From JAMLHH01 sp037189845 (lineage in GTDB: Bacteria; Bacteroidota; Bacteroidia; Chitinophagales; JADIYW01): 64,000 nucleotides of DNA. Positions within the stretch are counted from its first letter, which is position 1; each line of letters begins with the position of its first letter. This document shows positions 1 through 8,924 of the stretch, one piece after another. The notes beneath the pieces were generated by a model. That model did no database searches and was not told the DNA's origin. It saw only the letters and a program-made list of their open reading frames with translations. Position numbers and translations under genes: made by a program. The DNA is taken from assembly GCA_037189845.1 (NCBI GenBank), contig JBBCIS010000001.1, forward strand, positions 620,001 to 684,000, written 5' to 3'.

Positions 1-153
1 CAGCACATTTCCTTTGACAGTTTTGACAGGTAACCCCTTTAATGCCCTGAGGTCGTTGAATACTAAAGCAATAACTTCGTGTCCCTGTTCAATGAGTTCT
101 CTGCAGATAGCAGCACCTACATGTCCGGCGGCTCCGGTGACGGCGATTTTCAT
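1..153 (-). CDS. NAD(P)-dependent epimerase/dehydratase, N-terminal part
   Basis: Only the first 51 codons are in the window; the gene runs off the left edge. The protein starts MKIAVTGAAGHVG, the glycine-rich GxxGxxG nucleotide-binding loop that opens extended short-chain dehydrogenases (sugar epimerases, dehydratases, NmrA-like reductases). A strand-helix pattern typical of a Rossmann fold follows (GHEVIAL, then LKGLPVKTVKGNV). The substrate cannot be told from this part. The next gene on the same strand ends about 40 bp upstream of its start. Confidence 0.8.
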   Translation of the reverse strand, partial: MKIAVTGAAGHVGAAICRELIEQGHEVIALVFNDLRALKGLPVKTVKGNVL

Positions 154-194
154 TTCTTTTTAAATCTTTAAAATTTTTCTGGTGCAATACCGGG

Positions 195-953
195 TTATGA
201 TCTCATTTTAATTAATGGATAATCCAGTCCGTTGACTTCATTTTTGATGACTTCATAGTCTTGTAAAGCCTCAAAAAGTTTCTTTAAAGTATTGATTCCA
301 TAAGTTCTTGTGTCAAAAGAAGGATCGATCTTTTTGATGTTTTTCCCTATCTGGGAAATATATGCTACGTCTTCGTCCTCGTCATTCAGAGAAATGAGAT
401 AAGCTTTGTGGATGGTTCTTGCATCTTCTGCTGACAAGGTGATAAATTTCTTTTGGGAAGAAGTATAGTTATCTTTTTTACTGATGAAGGTAATTTCTTT
501 TGTTTCTGTATCGCTGTCGCGAAGATTCTCTGTATAGGTGAAAACTTCGCAGGATTTGACAAAAGCCTCAGGTGTTTTCTTTTCTCCGATACCCATGACA
601 AACATTCCTTCTTCCCGGATTCTTTTGGCCAGTCCGGTATAATCACTGTCACTGGATACGATACAAAACCCGTCGACATTGTCTTCGTGGAGAATATCCA
701 TGGCATCAATGATGAGGGAGCTGTCAGTAGAATTTTTCCCCGTAGTGTATGAGAATTTCTGAATAGGATTAAAAGAGTGCTGGTTAAGTGTGTTTTTCCA
801 GCTATTCATCTGTGGAGCGGTCCAGTCTCCGTAGATTCTCCGGATAGTGGCTTTGCCGTATTTGGATACTTCTTCTATGATTTCTTTGATGAGCTTGGAC
901 TGAGCATTATCGCCATCTATCAAAACGGCTATGTTAAATCTGTTTTCTTTCAT
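195..953 (-). CDS. NYN-domain protein with C-terminal LOTUS/OST-HTH domain
   Basis: The frame is open to 1049, but I place the start at the ATG at 951-953 (MKENRFNIAVLIDGDNAQ), because the NYN fold begins there and the longer version overlaps the upstream gene; the product is 252 aa. Residues about 1-150 look like a NYN (LabA/PIN-like) nuclease domain: IDGDNAQ carries the first acidic residues and the stretch around FCIVSSDSDYTGLA is the typical second acidic motif. The C-terminal 70 residues or so resemble an OST-HTH/LOTUS RNA-binding domain. This pairing is known in bacterial proteins of largely unknown role; RNA processing is inferred. The gene lies 13 bp downstream of the 967-1476 gene and is probably co-transcribed with it. 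Confidence 0.75.
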   Translation of the reverse strand: MKENRFNIAVLIDGDNAQSKLIKEIIEEVSKYGKATIRRIYGDWTAPQMNSWKNTLNQHSFNPIQKFSYTTGKNSTDSSLIIDAMDILHEDNVDGFCIVSSDSDYTGLAKRIREEGMFVMGIGEKKTPEAFVKSCEVFTYTENLRDSDTETKEITFISKKDNYTSSQKKFITLSAEDARTIHKAYLISLNDEDEDVAYISQIGKNIKKIDPSFDTRTYGINTLKKLFEALQDYEVIKNEVNGLDYPLIKMRS

Positions 954-966
954 AATGTCAATAATT

Positions 967-1476
967 TTAATCTTCCGGTTGACTTTGAAATCTGGGCTTA
1001 ATGACCAACTCTTTGCTAAGACCGGGATAAGTATTAAAGACTGATTCACTTGTTTTTCCGGAAGTGTCTATAAATTTCCATGTTTTTCCATTATCTACAG
1101 AAATTCCGACTAACGTAGAATTTTCGATTCTTTTACTATTAGGTGTTTTGAGTGAAATTGCTTGCTGGATAGTGAATTGCAATTCGTTATTATAGGTAAT
1201 TATTGGAGATGGTTCTTTGAATTGTATATCAAGTACTTTGATATTATTTGATTCCATTAGTTTAAAATTAGCATCGAGAAAAGAAATGGCTTCTTCTTTA
1301 CTGCTGAATTTTTTGAGGGCATCAGGATGGGAAAATTCTATGAATTTTTCAAAGTCACCTTTCATAAATGAATTTTTCATTTCATTCAGCTGCTGGTTGA
1401 TACGCTCATCAGACGTTTGAGCATAAGAAAACTGAATGCCCAGTAATATTATGATGGTTAAGATTATTTTGAACAT
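967..1476 (-). CDS. secreted protein of unknown function, NTF2-like
   Basis: A 169-aa protein. Residues 1-19 are a signal peptide (hydrophobic core IILTIIILLGIQFSYA, cleavage after A-Q likely). The mature part starts with helices (RINQQLNEMKNSFMKGDFEKFIEFSHP) and continues with alternating strands, a pattern seen in NTF2/SnoaL-like domains, where the phrase on a growing 'amount done to a patient' fold is structural rather than catalytic. No catalytic motif is visible. Its stop lies 13 bp before the start of the NYN protein gene, so the two probably share a transcript. Function unknown; an envelope location is the only firm inference. Confidence 0.6.
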   Translation of the reverse strand: MFKIILTIIILLGIQFSYAQTSDERINQQLNEMKNSFMKGDFEKFIEFSHPDALKKFSSKEEAISFLDANFKLMESNNIKVLDIQFKEPSPIITYNNELQFTIQQAISLKTPNSKRIENSTLVGISVDNGKTWKFIDTSGKTSESVFNTYPGLSKELVIKPRFQSQPED

Positions 1477-1636
1477 GATGTGTAAATATAAACCGAATTG
1501 GGTTTTGATGGTATAAATAAGAATGTATCATTCTGTGTGAAAGTTATAGTATCTATTTTCCTGCCAAAAAATAAAAGAGAATCCAGATGGTAATAATTAA
1601 CTTGTATCTGTATTGTCGAAATTTTAATCATCCGTC

Positions 1637-2830
1637 ATGAGAAAAATAATCTCTGTTTTCATAACTGCGTTTTGGTTGCTGACAAATGTATCTGCACAGA
1701 ATCCAGCTATTCAGAATATGGTGGATGCTGTGGATCTGGATGCTTTGAAATATACGGTCAGGTCATTGAGCGGAGAAATTCCGGTAGAAATCAATGGGAT
1801 AACAGATACAATTTTCTCCCGTCATTATTTACAGCCGGGTAACGAAAAAGCTTTTCAATGGCTGAAAGCCGGGTTGCAGGAGCTGGGCTATGAAATTGAT
1901 TCTATGAATTTCAGGGTTGCGGGTAAAAATTTATTCGCAAAAAAAGTTGGAACACAAAGACCTAAGCAGTTTGTCATGCTGGGAGCGCATTATGATTGTA
2001 ATCCAAGCGGACTTATTGCACCGGGAGCGGATGACAATGCGAGTGGAGTTGCGGCTGTTCTGGAAGCAGCGCGCATCATGAAAGATGAATCTTTTCCATA
2101 TACAATAGTTTTTGCGCTTTGGGATGAAGAGGAGATTGGTTTGATAGGTAGTAGCGCTTATGTTCCTTCTATTGGTGCGGACAACGATACCCTGCTGGGC
2201 TATGTTAACCTGGATATGATTGGCTGGGATGGCAATGATGACGGAATCGTGGAAATCAACGTACGGAATATTGCTCAATCTGTTGCTTTAGGTGATTTGG
2301 CTGTGAAGTGTAATACAGATTATTCTATTGGTTTGGTACCGAAAGTTATCAATCCGGGACCGGGCAGTACTGATTTTGCAACTTTCTGGAATGGCGGGCA
2401 TACGGCTATGGGTATCAATGAAGTGTATTACGATGTAGATAATTATCCTTATTATCATACGACTGCTGATTCACTGGGACAATTTAACCTGGAGTATTTT
2501 CTGAAATGTACAAAGCTGGCTCTGGCTACTGTTGCTGAATTAGCTACTGAAACATCTATCAGTCTGAACGCAAAAGATTATTTTGTGCAGAGTCGTGAGA
2601 TGGTCGTTTATCCCAATCCGGCAAAAGATGTTTTTTATCTAAGGTTAAATAATGCTGTAAATGAAATTCAGACCATCCGGATTTTAGATGTAAGCGGTCA
2701 AGTTCAGATGGAATTAAGGAATGTGCCTTTAACTACATCTGTACCGGTTCAAAATTTGGCATCCGGAATTTATATCATTCAGATTGAAACAGACAGAGCT
2801 GTTTTTGTAGAAAAAGTATTGAAGTTGTAG
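1637..2830 (+). CDS. secreted M28-family zinc peptidase with type IX secretion sorting domain
   Basis: A 397-aa protein with a signal peptide at residues 1-20. The catalytic domain has the M28 zinc ligands in order: GAHYD (H118), ADDNASG (D132), WDEEEIGLIGS (E164/E165), NLDMIGWD (D193) and a late His in the YYHTTADSLG segment. The last 75 or so residues form a type A sorting domain (VYPNPAKDVFYL, then LASGIYIIQI and a basic VEKVLKL end), which marks cargo of the Bacteroidota type IX secretion system. It is probably an extracellular aminopeptidase or dipeptidase. It stands alone on the plus strand between minus-strand genes. Confidence 0.9.
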   Translation: MRKIISVFITAFWLLTNVSAQNPAIQNMVDAVDLDALKYTVRSLSGEIPVEINGITDTIFSRHYLQPGNEKAFQWLKAGLQELGYEIDSMNFRVAGKNLFAKKVGTQRPKQFVMLGAHYDCNPSGLIAPGADDNASGVAAVLEAARIMKDESFPYTIVFALWDEEEIGLIGSSAYVPSIGADNDTLLGYVNLDMIGWDGNDDGIVEINVRNIAQSVALGDLAVKCNTDYSIGLVPKVINPGPGSTDFATFWNGGHTAMGINEVYYDVDNYPYYHTTADSLGQFNLEYFLKCTKLALATVAELATETSISLNAKDYFVQSREMVVYPNPAKDVFYLRLNNAVNEIQTIRILDVSGQVQMELRNVPLTTSVPVQNLASGIYIIQIETDRAVFVEKVLKL

Positions 2831-3010
2831 CGTTTTTGAGTGATGGATAATTTTATACTAAATTGCTTTAACAATTACGACCTTCCTCTTTTCGGTTCTA
2901 CCGCTAGTTTAATAGAAATGTTGTTTTGCGCTATTGTTGTTTGAGCGTGTTTAATTCCGACAAATAAGATGGATACAATTATCAAATACAGAGATATCTT
3001 TTCCCTTTTT

Positions 3011-3181
3011 ATCCTTTTTTTAGAAAAAAGGATAGCAAAAAATCGCGCCCGACTTTTCGGCGACCCACTTCATACTCAATAGCTAAATCTTCTAAACTCA
3101 CCGCCTTGTGGGCGGCTCAAACAGTAGAAGATTTTACGCCATTTTCGTATAGTGGGTATCCGCCTACAAAGTCAAGGGCGC
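3011..3181. repeat. hairpin plus four-tier nested palindrome
   Basis: The 2831-3329 gap holds no gene. At 3011-3033 a perfect 10-bp stem (ATCCTTTTTT, loop TAG) could end transcription of the peptidase gene. From 3045 to 3181 the sequence folds on itself in nested layers: GCGCCC (3045) with GGGCGC (3176-3181), ACTTT (3052) with AAAGT (3168), ACCCACT (3063) with AGTGGGT (3151), AAATCTTCTA (3085) with TAGAAGATTT (3125), and CCGCC with GGCGG at the centre (3101-3115). It resembles a palindromic dispersed element rather than a simple terminator. Confidence 0.6.
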
Positions 3182-3329
3182 AGAAAAGCACGGAGATTTG
3201 GTTGTAGATTTATTTGTTTTATTCTATTTGTAGCGTCGTTGAAAAACCTCTACTCATTAAAATAGTGGTAGAACCACCTTTTCAATTGATTAAAAAAATT
3301 GGAAAATAGAAGCAATCGACTATACAAGA

Positions 3330-4349
3330 TTATTCCTGATGATTTGAGAATAAATATAAAAATCCGCTAACGAGTGCTATAACTCCGATAATTCCAAATA
3401 ACCATATACCGAAAGAAGCATCCTCCTTGAGTTCTTTGTTATATCCAGACAGACTCAGATAAGTGTTGTTTTTATCTCTTAGTTCATAGATATGTATCAA
3501 ATGATAATTCACAGTTTTGTCCCAAAAGCCGGGTTGTTTTTCTCCCGAGAGCTTCATTTGATATTCGTCTTTCATAATATCCAGATGTAGTGTGTCTCCA
3601 ATTTTCACATTGGATACATAGTCTGATTTGTTTGTAGCAGAATATCCATTTGCTGAAATTTCAAAATTGAAATATGGATAAGATTTTAGCTTAATTACGA
3701 TAGAACGAGAACCTTTAGAGCCTTTTTTAATTTCTGCTTTATTGGTAATAATATCAGTTACGGTATGAAGTTCTGAATATTGAATTTGTCTGTCTTTTTT
3801 CAGAAAAGAATGATAGGAAGCATATAAAAAGACACTTCCGATAGTTAAAAATCCAATAGTATAAAATAGACGATTTCTTCGATACCAATTGTTTTGTTTT
3901 TTTATATCTCTTGGTTTACCTTTTGTCAATGTCCTTTTTATTTCATAGCAGTTTTTGTATATAGAAGAGTTGATTTTGTATTTTGTTTTTTCTGTATAAA
4001 TAATTAAAACTGTCCATTTTGAATATTTATTTTTCTTTTCAATTTCTGTCCACCCGGTAATGTCATTGAAGTAAATGACTTTTTTAGTATTACCTAAAAT
4101 AGATTTCGCTCTAAAATGGTCAGAGAAAATAAATATAAAGTCAAATTGATAGATTGATATTAATCCCCATAAACCTATAGATCCGAGTAGACCGCCGACA
4201 ATAATGCCCGGGATTTGTGGATAGGGAGCTTTTAAAGATATTGAAATCAGGTAATAACTGAGACTAAGCAATCCTATGCCACCTGCTAGTAGGATAGCTA
4301 AATTGGTGCGAAATGAACTTACTGATTTTATTGTAGGCTCTTCATTCAT
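3330..4349 (-). CDS. integral membrane protein of unknown function
   Basis: A 339-aa protein I do not recognise. Four hydrophobic segments are visible: two near the N-terminus (about residues 15-33 and 45-75, including GIIVGGLLGSIGLWGLISI), one near 160-180 (LFYTIGFLTIGSVFLYAS) and one at the C-terminus (FGIWLFGIIGVIALVSGF). Between the second and third is a soluble strand-rich part (residues about 80-135) that looks PH-like, and a second soluble part lies between the third and fourth. Its start is 22 bp from the stop of the mutase gene, so it may be the distal gene of that operon. The A+T content is high, as in its neighbours. Confidence 0.6.
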   Translation of the reverse strand: MNEEPTIKSVSSFRTNLAILLAGGIGLLSLSYYLISISLKAPYPQIPGIIVGGLLGSIGLWGLISIYQFDFIFIFSDHFRAKSILGNTKKVIYFNDITGWTEIEKKNKYSKWTVLIIYTEKTKYKINSSIYKNCYEIKRTLTKGKPRDIKKQNNWYRRNRLFYTIGFLTIGSVFLYASYHSFLKKDRQIQYSELHTVTDIITNKAEIKKGSKGSRSIVIKLKSYPYFNFEISANGYSATNKSDYVSNVKIGDTLHLDIMKDEYQMKLSGEKQPGFWDKTVNYHLIHIYELRDKNNTYLSLSGYNKELKEDASFGIWLFGIIGVIALVSGFLYLFSNHQE

Positions 4350-4371
4350 GAGTTTTCAGAAATTCTGTACG

Positions 4372-6090
4372 TCATTTAGAACAAACGATATTCAGAATCA
4401 GTTCCAATGCTGCGAGTACATCGCATCCCTCATAAATGGATAAATCTACTTTATAATCTTCACTTTTTCCTGCGAGGATGACGATAGCTCCCTGTGGAAT
4501 CACCTCTAAAGCGTTCGGTACAAATGTATCCCAGCTGGTATTGTCACTGCATAAAACAACAATATCCGGCTGAATATTTTTTAGCTCAGATACTGCAGCA
4601 TCCGAGTTGTCAGGCTGGCTGGTTTCTCTGGAAGGAATTCCTGCTGTTGCCAGAAAGTTGAATGCATAAGTAGAACGTGCTTTTCTCATTGCAACATTTC
4701 CGTGCTCCCATAAAAAAGCCGATGGGAACTGACCTTGAGCATCTTTGAAATTTTGCATCCTGATGCGTAATCTTTCAAAAGGTTCTGATAGCCTGAGCGA
4801 TTGCAAAACAGTTGTCTTGAGTGTTTGTTTTTCAGTAGGAGGAACTGTAGCAATTTTATCAGTAAGATTTGGAAACTGATTGGTTCCGAGCAAAACAACT
4901 TTTCTTTTGGAAACATCTTTCATCAACGTCTGTTTATGACGGAAAATGAAAAACTCAGGAATAGCTTTTCCTGTAAATGAACGTACATAGCCGTGGTATT
5001 TTTCTATTGAAAGAAATACATTCCAGGCAGGACGTTTCAAATCCTGAATCAGCTGCTCGATGTAATAGCTTCCCGAAGTAGGGTCTTCCTGTTTTTCGAA
5101 ATAGCTTTCTTCGATGAGTAAATGCTGGATATTTCTCGAAATTCTCTGGCTGAAATCTGTTCCTTTCTGCGTGTCATACGGGTGTAGCATAACAGCTTCC
5201 GCACCGCCCAAAACTGCACTCATGCCTTCTGTGGTCAATCTCAGGATATTGGTTTGCGGGTCCAGATAACTATGATATATATCTGCTGACTCTGCTAAAA
5301 TTTCAATTTCAGCTCCTTCATATTGTCGGGCAACCACCTGAGCTAAATGTCTGATAGTTTTTATTTTGGCAATTTCAAAAAAGAAGTTCGGCCCGACAGC
5401 AGTTCTGATCCGGATAGTTCCTATAGCGTTGGACGCAATTCCTACTTTTCGGAGCTGGTGGAGGTTTTCCTGTAGAGCGGCAATAATGAAAGCAATTTCA
5501 TCAATAAAATGCCCGCCACAATTTTTATAAATTGAACCGTCAATAGATAAAATGCCCCATTTTGCCTGAATCTGATTTCTGATTTCAATCCACTTCAAAA
5601 GATTTTCCCCGTCATACTCATTCGAAATGCCTGCATGCAAATCAGCCAAAGGATTGATACCTAAATGAGAATCGGAATCTTTGTGTTTCGTCCAGAAATC
5701 AATGTGTGCTTCGTTCCAGATTACATCCTGAAAGCTAACAGGAGCATAGGATAATTCTATGTTTTTTGTCAGATGCTCAATATCAGGAGATTGATTTTTG
5801 CCGATGAAGTGAATTGCAGTCGCACCGCCGGTTAAATTATTGAGTGCCTGTTGGTTGGCAACATCAGAGATATGTATGGGAGCGGTGATTTCCCATCTTG
5901 CAGTAGCACGATAGGAGGAGAGACTTTCGTTTTGGTTGTCAGTGTAAAAAGGTTGTACTTTGATATTTTCAGCGGTGGTCCAGATGAGTGCCTGGTCAAA
6001 ATCTTTCCCTTTTAAATCCTGAATAATTTTTTCTTTCCAGATTTCAGGCTGAATAGCATCAAACTGTGAAAACAAGCTTTTCTCTGACAT
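4372..6090 (-). CDS. mutA: methylmalonyl-CoA mutase small subunit
   Basis: A 572-aa protein that reads as the MutA-type subunit: TIM-barrel domain with recognisable blocks (IKVQPFYT; LGGAEAVMLHPYD; ISRNIQHLLIEESYF; DPTSGSYYIEQLI) and a C-terminal flavodoxin-like domain (about residues 440-572). That C-terminal domain lacks the DxHxxG cobalamin ligand of the catalytic large subunit, as is normal for the non-B12-binding partner. In the heterodimer, (R)-methylmalonyl-CoA is interconverted with succinyl-CoA. The large subunit gene is not in this window: the upstream side is a long gap filled with repeats. The 339-aa membrane protein gene follows 22 bp downstream. Confidence 0.88.
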   Translation of the reverse strand: MSEKSLFSQFDAIQPEIWKEKIIQDLKGKDFDQALIWTTAENIKVQPFYTDNQNESLSSYRATARWEITAPIHISDVANQQALNNLTGGATAIHFIGKNQSPDIEHLTKNIELSYAPVSFQDVIWNEAHIDFWTKHKDSDSHLGINPLADLHAGISNEYDGENLLKWIEIRNQIQAKWGILSIDGSIYKNCGGHFIDEIAFIIAALQENLHQLRKVGIASNAIGTIRIRTAVGPNFFFEIAKIKTIRHLAQVVARQYEGAEIEILAESADIYHSYLDPQTNILRLTTEGMSAVLGGAEAVMLHPYDTQKGTDFSQRISRNIQHLLIEESYFEKQEDPTSGSYYIEQLIQDLKRPAWNVFLSIEKYHGYVRSFTGKAIPEFFIFRHKQTLMKDVSKRKVVLLGTNQFPNLTDKIATVPPTEKQTLKTTVLQSLRLSEPFERLRIRMQNFKDAQGQFPSAFLWEHGNVAMRKARSTYAFNFLATAGIPSRETSQPDNSDAAVSELKNIQPDIVVLCSDNTSWDTFVPNALEVIPQGAIVILAGKSEDYKVDLSIYEGCDVLAALELILNIVCSK

Positions 6091-6180
6091 GATACAAATA
6101 TAAGGATTTGAGTCAGGAAGAAATTCAGCAAATGTGAAATTTGGATAAAGTGAAGCACTGTATTTAAAAGCTTATTATTT

Positions 6181-6304
6181 GCCACTAATACACGAATTGA
6201 CTTTTCAGCAAGACAAAGAGTTTTTTACTATCATTATTTATCATCAGAATGCCTGTTAAAGAAAGAAACAGAAAAAATTATCCATTTATTAGTGAATTCG
6301 TAGG
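6181..6304. repeat. imperfect inverted-repeat element, CACTAATA-type ends
   Basis: The left end reads GCCACTAATACACGAATT and the right end TTTATTAGTGAATTCGTAG, giving the inverted pair CACTAATA/TATTAGTG about 100 bp apart. Similar end sequences recur at 6487-6503, 6525-6545 and 10724-10807. The A+T-rich inside shows no coding frame. It occupies the left half of the 6091-6656 gap, which contains no gene I can support. A decayed MITE-like element is the simplest reading. Confidence 0.45.
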
Positions 6305-6470
6305 TCTGATGTTTATAGCATATTGGTTCAGCTCGTGTATTCATCCCGCCAGGTGGGACATACATTGCGCGATAATTTCTTTCCTATAAACATAGAATCC
6401 ACCACGGCGGATTATTTATCGCATACTCAACAAATCCACCTCAAAACTTCCCGTAAAAATTTTAGTATAG
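6303..6470. repeat. dispersed palindromic repeat, copy 1 (other copy at 30315)
   Basis: About 165 bp closely similar to 30315-30475. Both copies share the 10-bp inverted pair ATGTTTATAG and CTATAAACAT (6309-6318 and 6383-6392 here), an inner hairpin (TCCCGCC/GGTGGGA here, TCCCG/CGGGA in the other copy), and a second hairpin starting AATCC and ending GGATT (6397-6413). Several arm differences are paired on both sides, which suggests that the folded form is conserved. The hairpin core TCCACCACGGCGGA (6398-6411) also resembles the palindrome found in the damaged tRNA copies near 49.1 and 49.5 kb. Confidence 0.65.
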
Positions 6471-6656
6471 CCAAAAGCGTATTGTTTACTACTAATACAC
6501 AAATTATTAGGTGAAATTATCTGCTGAATAATTCACCTGCATTTATCAGTGAATGCTTGGTTCTTATTGAGATGATTGTCTGTCGAATATTTATTATCAA
6601 GGTAAGTGAGAGTAATGGCGTAGGTACAAGATGGCGCTTGATGTGATCAAGTACGA

Positions 6657-7538
6657 TTATCTGTCAAATTCAGTCCGTGCAAAAGATGCAATGGATTTCA
6701 GCGCTTTTCTACCTTCTTTGAGAAAAATGTAAAATGCCTGCCACACATGAAACATGCCTGGATATACATCGAGCCTGGATTCACCTCCTGCTGCTAATAT
6801 TTTTTCATGTAATCTGACAGCATCGTCTGCCAGAGGGTCTGTGGAACCTGCCTGGATATAAACAGGTGGAAGTCCTGATACATCGCCATAAAACGGAGAA
6901 ATGTAAGCAGTCATCCTGTTTTCGTCCCGGGTATAATTCTGCGCCATAAATTCCAGGGTTTCTCTGGTGAGAAAAGGATCTTTTGTATTAATGTCCAGAG
7001 ATGCACCGGTCATTGTAAGGTCTGTCCAGGGACAAATCAGTATTGCAGCTTTGGGCAATTTTTGCTGATGGTCTCTGAGGTAATACATGAGTGCTATGGA
7101 TAAACCTCCACCTGCGGAATCTCCTGCTACGATAATCTCATCGTTCGAATATCCTTCTTTCAGGAGGAAATTGTACGCTTCTATGGCATCTTCCATAGCT
7201 GCCGGGTAAGGATTTTCAGGGGCGAGGCGATAATTGACTACTAACGCATTGAAGTTCCCGTTTTTACAGATCTTGCTCACCATAGACCTGTGTGTGCGGT
7301 GCGAACCTGAGATATAACCTCCGCCATGAAGATACAGAATAACGTGATGCGTGGCTCCTTTTGGAAGCAGCCATTCTGCATCGAACTTTTCAAACCGGAC
7401 TTCTTTTCTGCGGATATCGTAATATAGATTCGGAACTATCTGAGCAATTTTTTCTAAAGATTGCCTGCTGCCCGCAATATCAGTGTGGTCATTTCTGAAA
7501 GTAGTTCTGAGCCTGAAAAAAATATCTGCGATGATCAT
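6657..7538 (-). CDS. alpha/beta hydrolase, HSL-type esterase
   Basis: A 293-aa hydrolase. The oxyanion-hole motif HGGGYISGSH lies near residue 70, the nucleophile elbow GDSAGGG near residue 145 (Ser of GDSAG), the acid in AGSTDPLADD near residue 235 and the catalytic His in PGMFHVWQ near residue 265. HGGG together with GDSAG is characteristic of the hormone-sensitive-lipase family of carboxylesterases/acetylhydrolases. The natural substrate is unknown. There is no signal peptide, so it is probably cytoplasmic. It follows the DUF2004-like gene, separated by 113 bp that hold a strong palindrome. Confidence 0.85.
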   Translation of the reverse strand: MIIADIFFRLRTTFRNDHTDIAGSRQSLEKIAQIVPNLYYDIRRKEVRFEKFDAEWLLPKGATHHVILYLHGGGYISGSHRTHRSMVSKICKNGNFNALVVNYRLAPENPYPAAMEDAIEAYNFLLKEGYSNDEIIVAGDSAGGGLSIALMYYLRDHQQKLPKAAILICPWTDLTMTGASLDINTKDPFLTRETLEFMAQNYTRDENRMTAYISPFYGDVSGLPPVYIQAGSTDPLADDAVRLHEKILAAGGESRLDVYPGMFHVWQAFYIFLKEGRKALKSIASFARTEFDR

Positions 7539-7558
7539 GTATCTGGTTTTTTGGACGA

Positions 7559-7599
7559 CGGACAGCTGACCACGGCTTTTGCCGGAGGTCAGCTGTCCG
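7559..7599. other. intergenic 13-bp perfect stem-loop
   Basis: CGGACAGCTGACC at 7559-7571 pairs perfectly with GGTCAGCTGTCCG at 7587-7599 across a 15-nt loop. It lies between two minus-strand genes. No T-run follows on the minus strand, so an ordinary intrinsic terminator is unlikely. It could be a REP-type palindrome or an mRNA-stabilising stem. Confidence 0.6.
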
Positions 7600-7651
7600 C
7601 AGTATTTGCTGATGCTTTCTGTCTGTTATCTAAAGTCTTGAGTCTTAAATT

Positions 7652-8149
7652 CTAACTCTCAATACCTAAATCCACCAATTGGCCATTGACATCCAGAAAG
7701 ATCGCTATCAGGTAATCTGTGAATTTTTCACCGATAGAAAAATCAAAAACAGCAAACTCGCCATCATCTTCAGGGAAGATCCCGATGCGCTTGAGCTGAA
7801 GCTGTTCAAAAAGCTCATCATCCTGAGGAATAGCAGGTTGGTAATTTTCAATGATTTGCTGAAGTTCTTCCGGCTCCAGTTCGTTCATGTGGTGTTCGAT
7901 GTAACCGTAGGTCTCGCCTTCTGCTTCATAATCATCAGAGAGGGATTTGTAAGCATTTCTGATATGCTCTTCAATTTTCTCTAAAAATGTCTGTGTCTTT
8001 TGGATGATTTCCTGTGAAACTTCATTGCCATCAAAGAAGTTCAGGTCAATTTTGATTTTACGGCCTTCATACGTCAGAGCAGAAGAGTATTCATCTTTGA
8101 CTTGCTGGAGATCAATTTCTCCGAAATGCAAAAGTTGCTGTTTGCTCAT
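7652..8149 (-). CDS. DUF2004-like protein
   Basis: A 165-aa, acidic, soluble protein without signal peptide or membrane segment. The opening (LLHFGEIDLQQVKDEY) and the closing part (IGIFPEDDGEFAVFDFSIG, then DYLIAIFLDVNGQLVDLGIES) match what I remember of the DUF2004 family, whose function is unknown. The middle is helical and rich in Glu. It lies 21 bp downstream of the PPK2 gene on the same strand and is probably part of that transcript. Recognition of the family is from memory and moderate. Confidence 0.6.
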   Translation of the reverse strand: MSKQQLLHFGEIDLQQVKDEYSSALTYEGRKIKIDLNFFDGNEVSQEIIQKTQTFLEKIEEHIRNAYKSLSDDYEAEGETYGYIEHHMNELEPEELQQIIENYQPAIPQDDELFEQLQLKRIGIFPEDDGEFAVFDFSIGEKFTDYLIAIFLDVNGQLVDLGIES

Positions 8150-8170
8150 AAATGTATGATTTTAAAAAGA

Positions 8171-8914
8171 TTAATGTTTTCTGATAGGAGGAAAGTGGAG
8201 ATCCATTTTCTGTAATGTCTCACAAATCGTTTTTGCCACCAGGTATTCTTTATATTTTTTGTTGTCGCACGGGATGATATTCCAGGGAATTTCAGAGCAG
8301 TGGTTGAGTACATCCTCATAGCACTTCATGTAAGTATCCCAGTGTTTACGTTCTTCGTAGTCATTCTGATTGTGTTTCCAGTATTTTTCCGGATTCACAG
8401 TGCGCTCGTTGAGCTTTTTCAATTGTTCATCAGCAGAGATATGCAAAAAGCATTTGACGATCACTGTGCCGCTGTCTGTCAGAAGCTTTTCGAAATGGTT
8501 GATATGCCTGAATCTTTGCTGAACTGTTTCCTCGTCTATCCATTTATGTACCCGTTGTATCAAAACATCTTCATACTGCGAACGATTGAATACCATTACC
8601 TGACCTTTGGCGGGTACTACCTGGTGAATTCTCCAGAGAAAATCATGCGCCATTTCCAGCTCGGTAGGTTTTTTGAAAGCATGAACATTCATACCTATAG
8701 GATTCATCACTGCGAGCACTTTCCGAACGGTACTGTCTTTGCCGGCAGCATCCATTCCCTGAAGGATAATTAACAGGCTTTTTTCTTCCTGTGCCATAAG
8801 GATATTCTGCAGGCGCTCTATCTCTTCCAGATATTTTTCTGTTTGCTTTTTACCTGCTTTTTCGTCCCAGTCTTTGGGTGGCAGAGTCGATAATTGATTA
8901 ATTTTTATTGACAT
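8171..8914 (-). CDS. polyphosphate kinase 2 family protein
   Basis: A 247-aa protein of the usual single-domain PPK2 length. The Walker A motif GMDAAGKD (residues 53-60) is preceded by a hydrophobic strand (SLLIILQ), the lid/Walker B region reads VMVFNRSQYEDVLIQRVH, and the segment WKHNQNDYEERKHWDTYMKCYEDVL is typical of the family. PPK2 enzymes transfer phosphate between polyphosphate and nucleotides; which nucleotide (NMP or NDP) cannot be told here. The gene sits 10 bp downstream of the HerA-like ATPase gene and upstream of the DUF2004-like gene, so the three are likely one operon. Confidence 0.9.
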   Translation of the reverse strand: MSIKINQLSTLPPKDWDEKAGKKQTEKYLEEIERLQNILMAQEEKSLLIILQGMDAAGKDSTVRKVLAVMNPIGMNVHAFKKPTELEMAHDFLWRIHQVVPAKGQVMVFNRSQYEDVLIQRVHKWIDEETVQQRFRHINHFEKLLTDSGTVIVKCFLHISADEQLKKLNERTVNPEKYWKHNQNDYEERKHWDTYMKCYEDVLNHCSEIPWNIIPCDNKKYKEYLVAKTICETLQKMDLHFPPIRKH

Positions 8915-8924
8915 GAATTATCTT

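Noticed and set aside
6323..6514. A 63-codon open frame in the 6.3-kb gap
   Set aside because: It lies inside the dispersed palindromic repeat. The corresponding region of the second copy at 30.3 kb does not keep the same frame on that strand.
7559..7599. The 13-bp stem as a terminator of the DUF2004-like gene
   Set aside because: No T-run follows on the minus strand; an A-run is there instead, so I list it as an unexplained palindrome.
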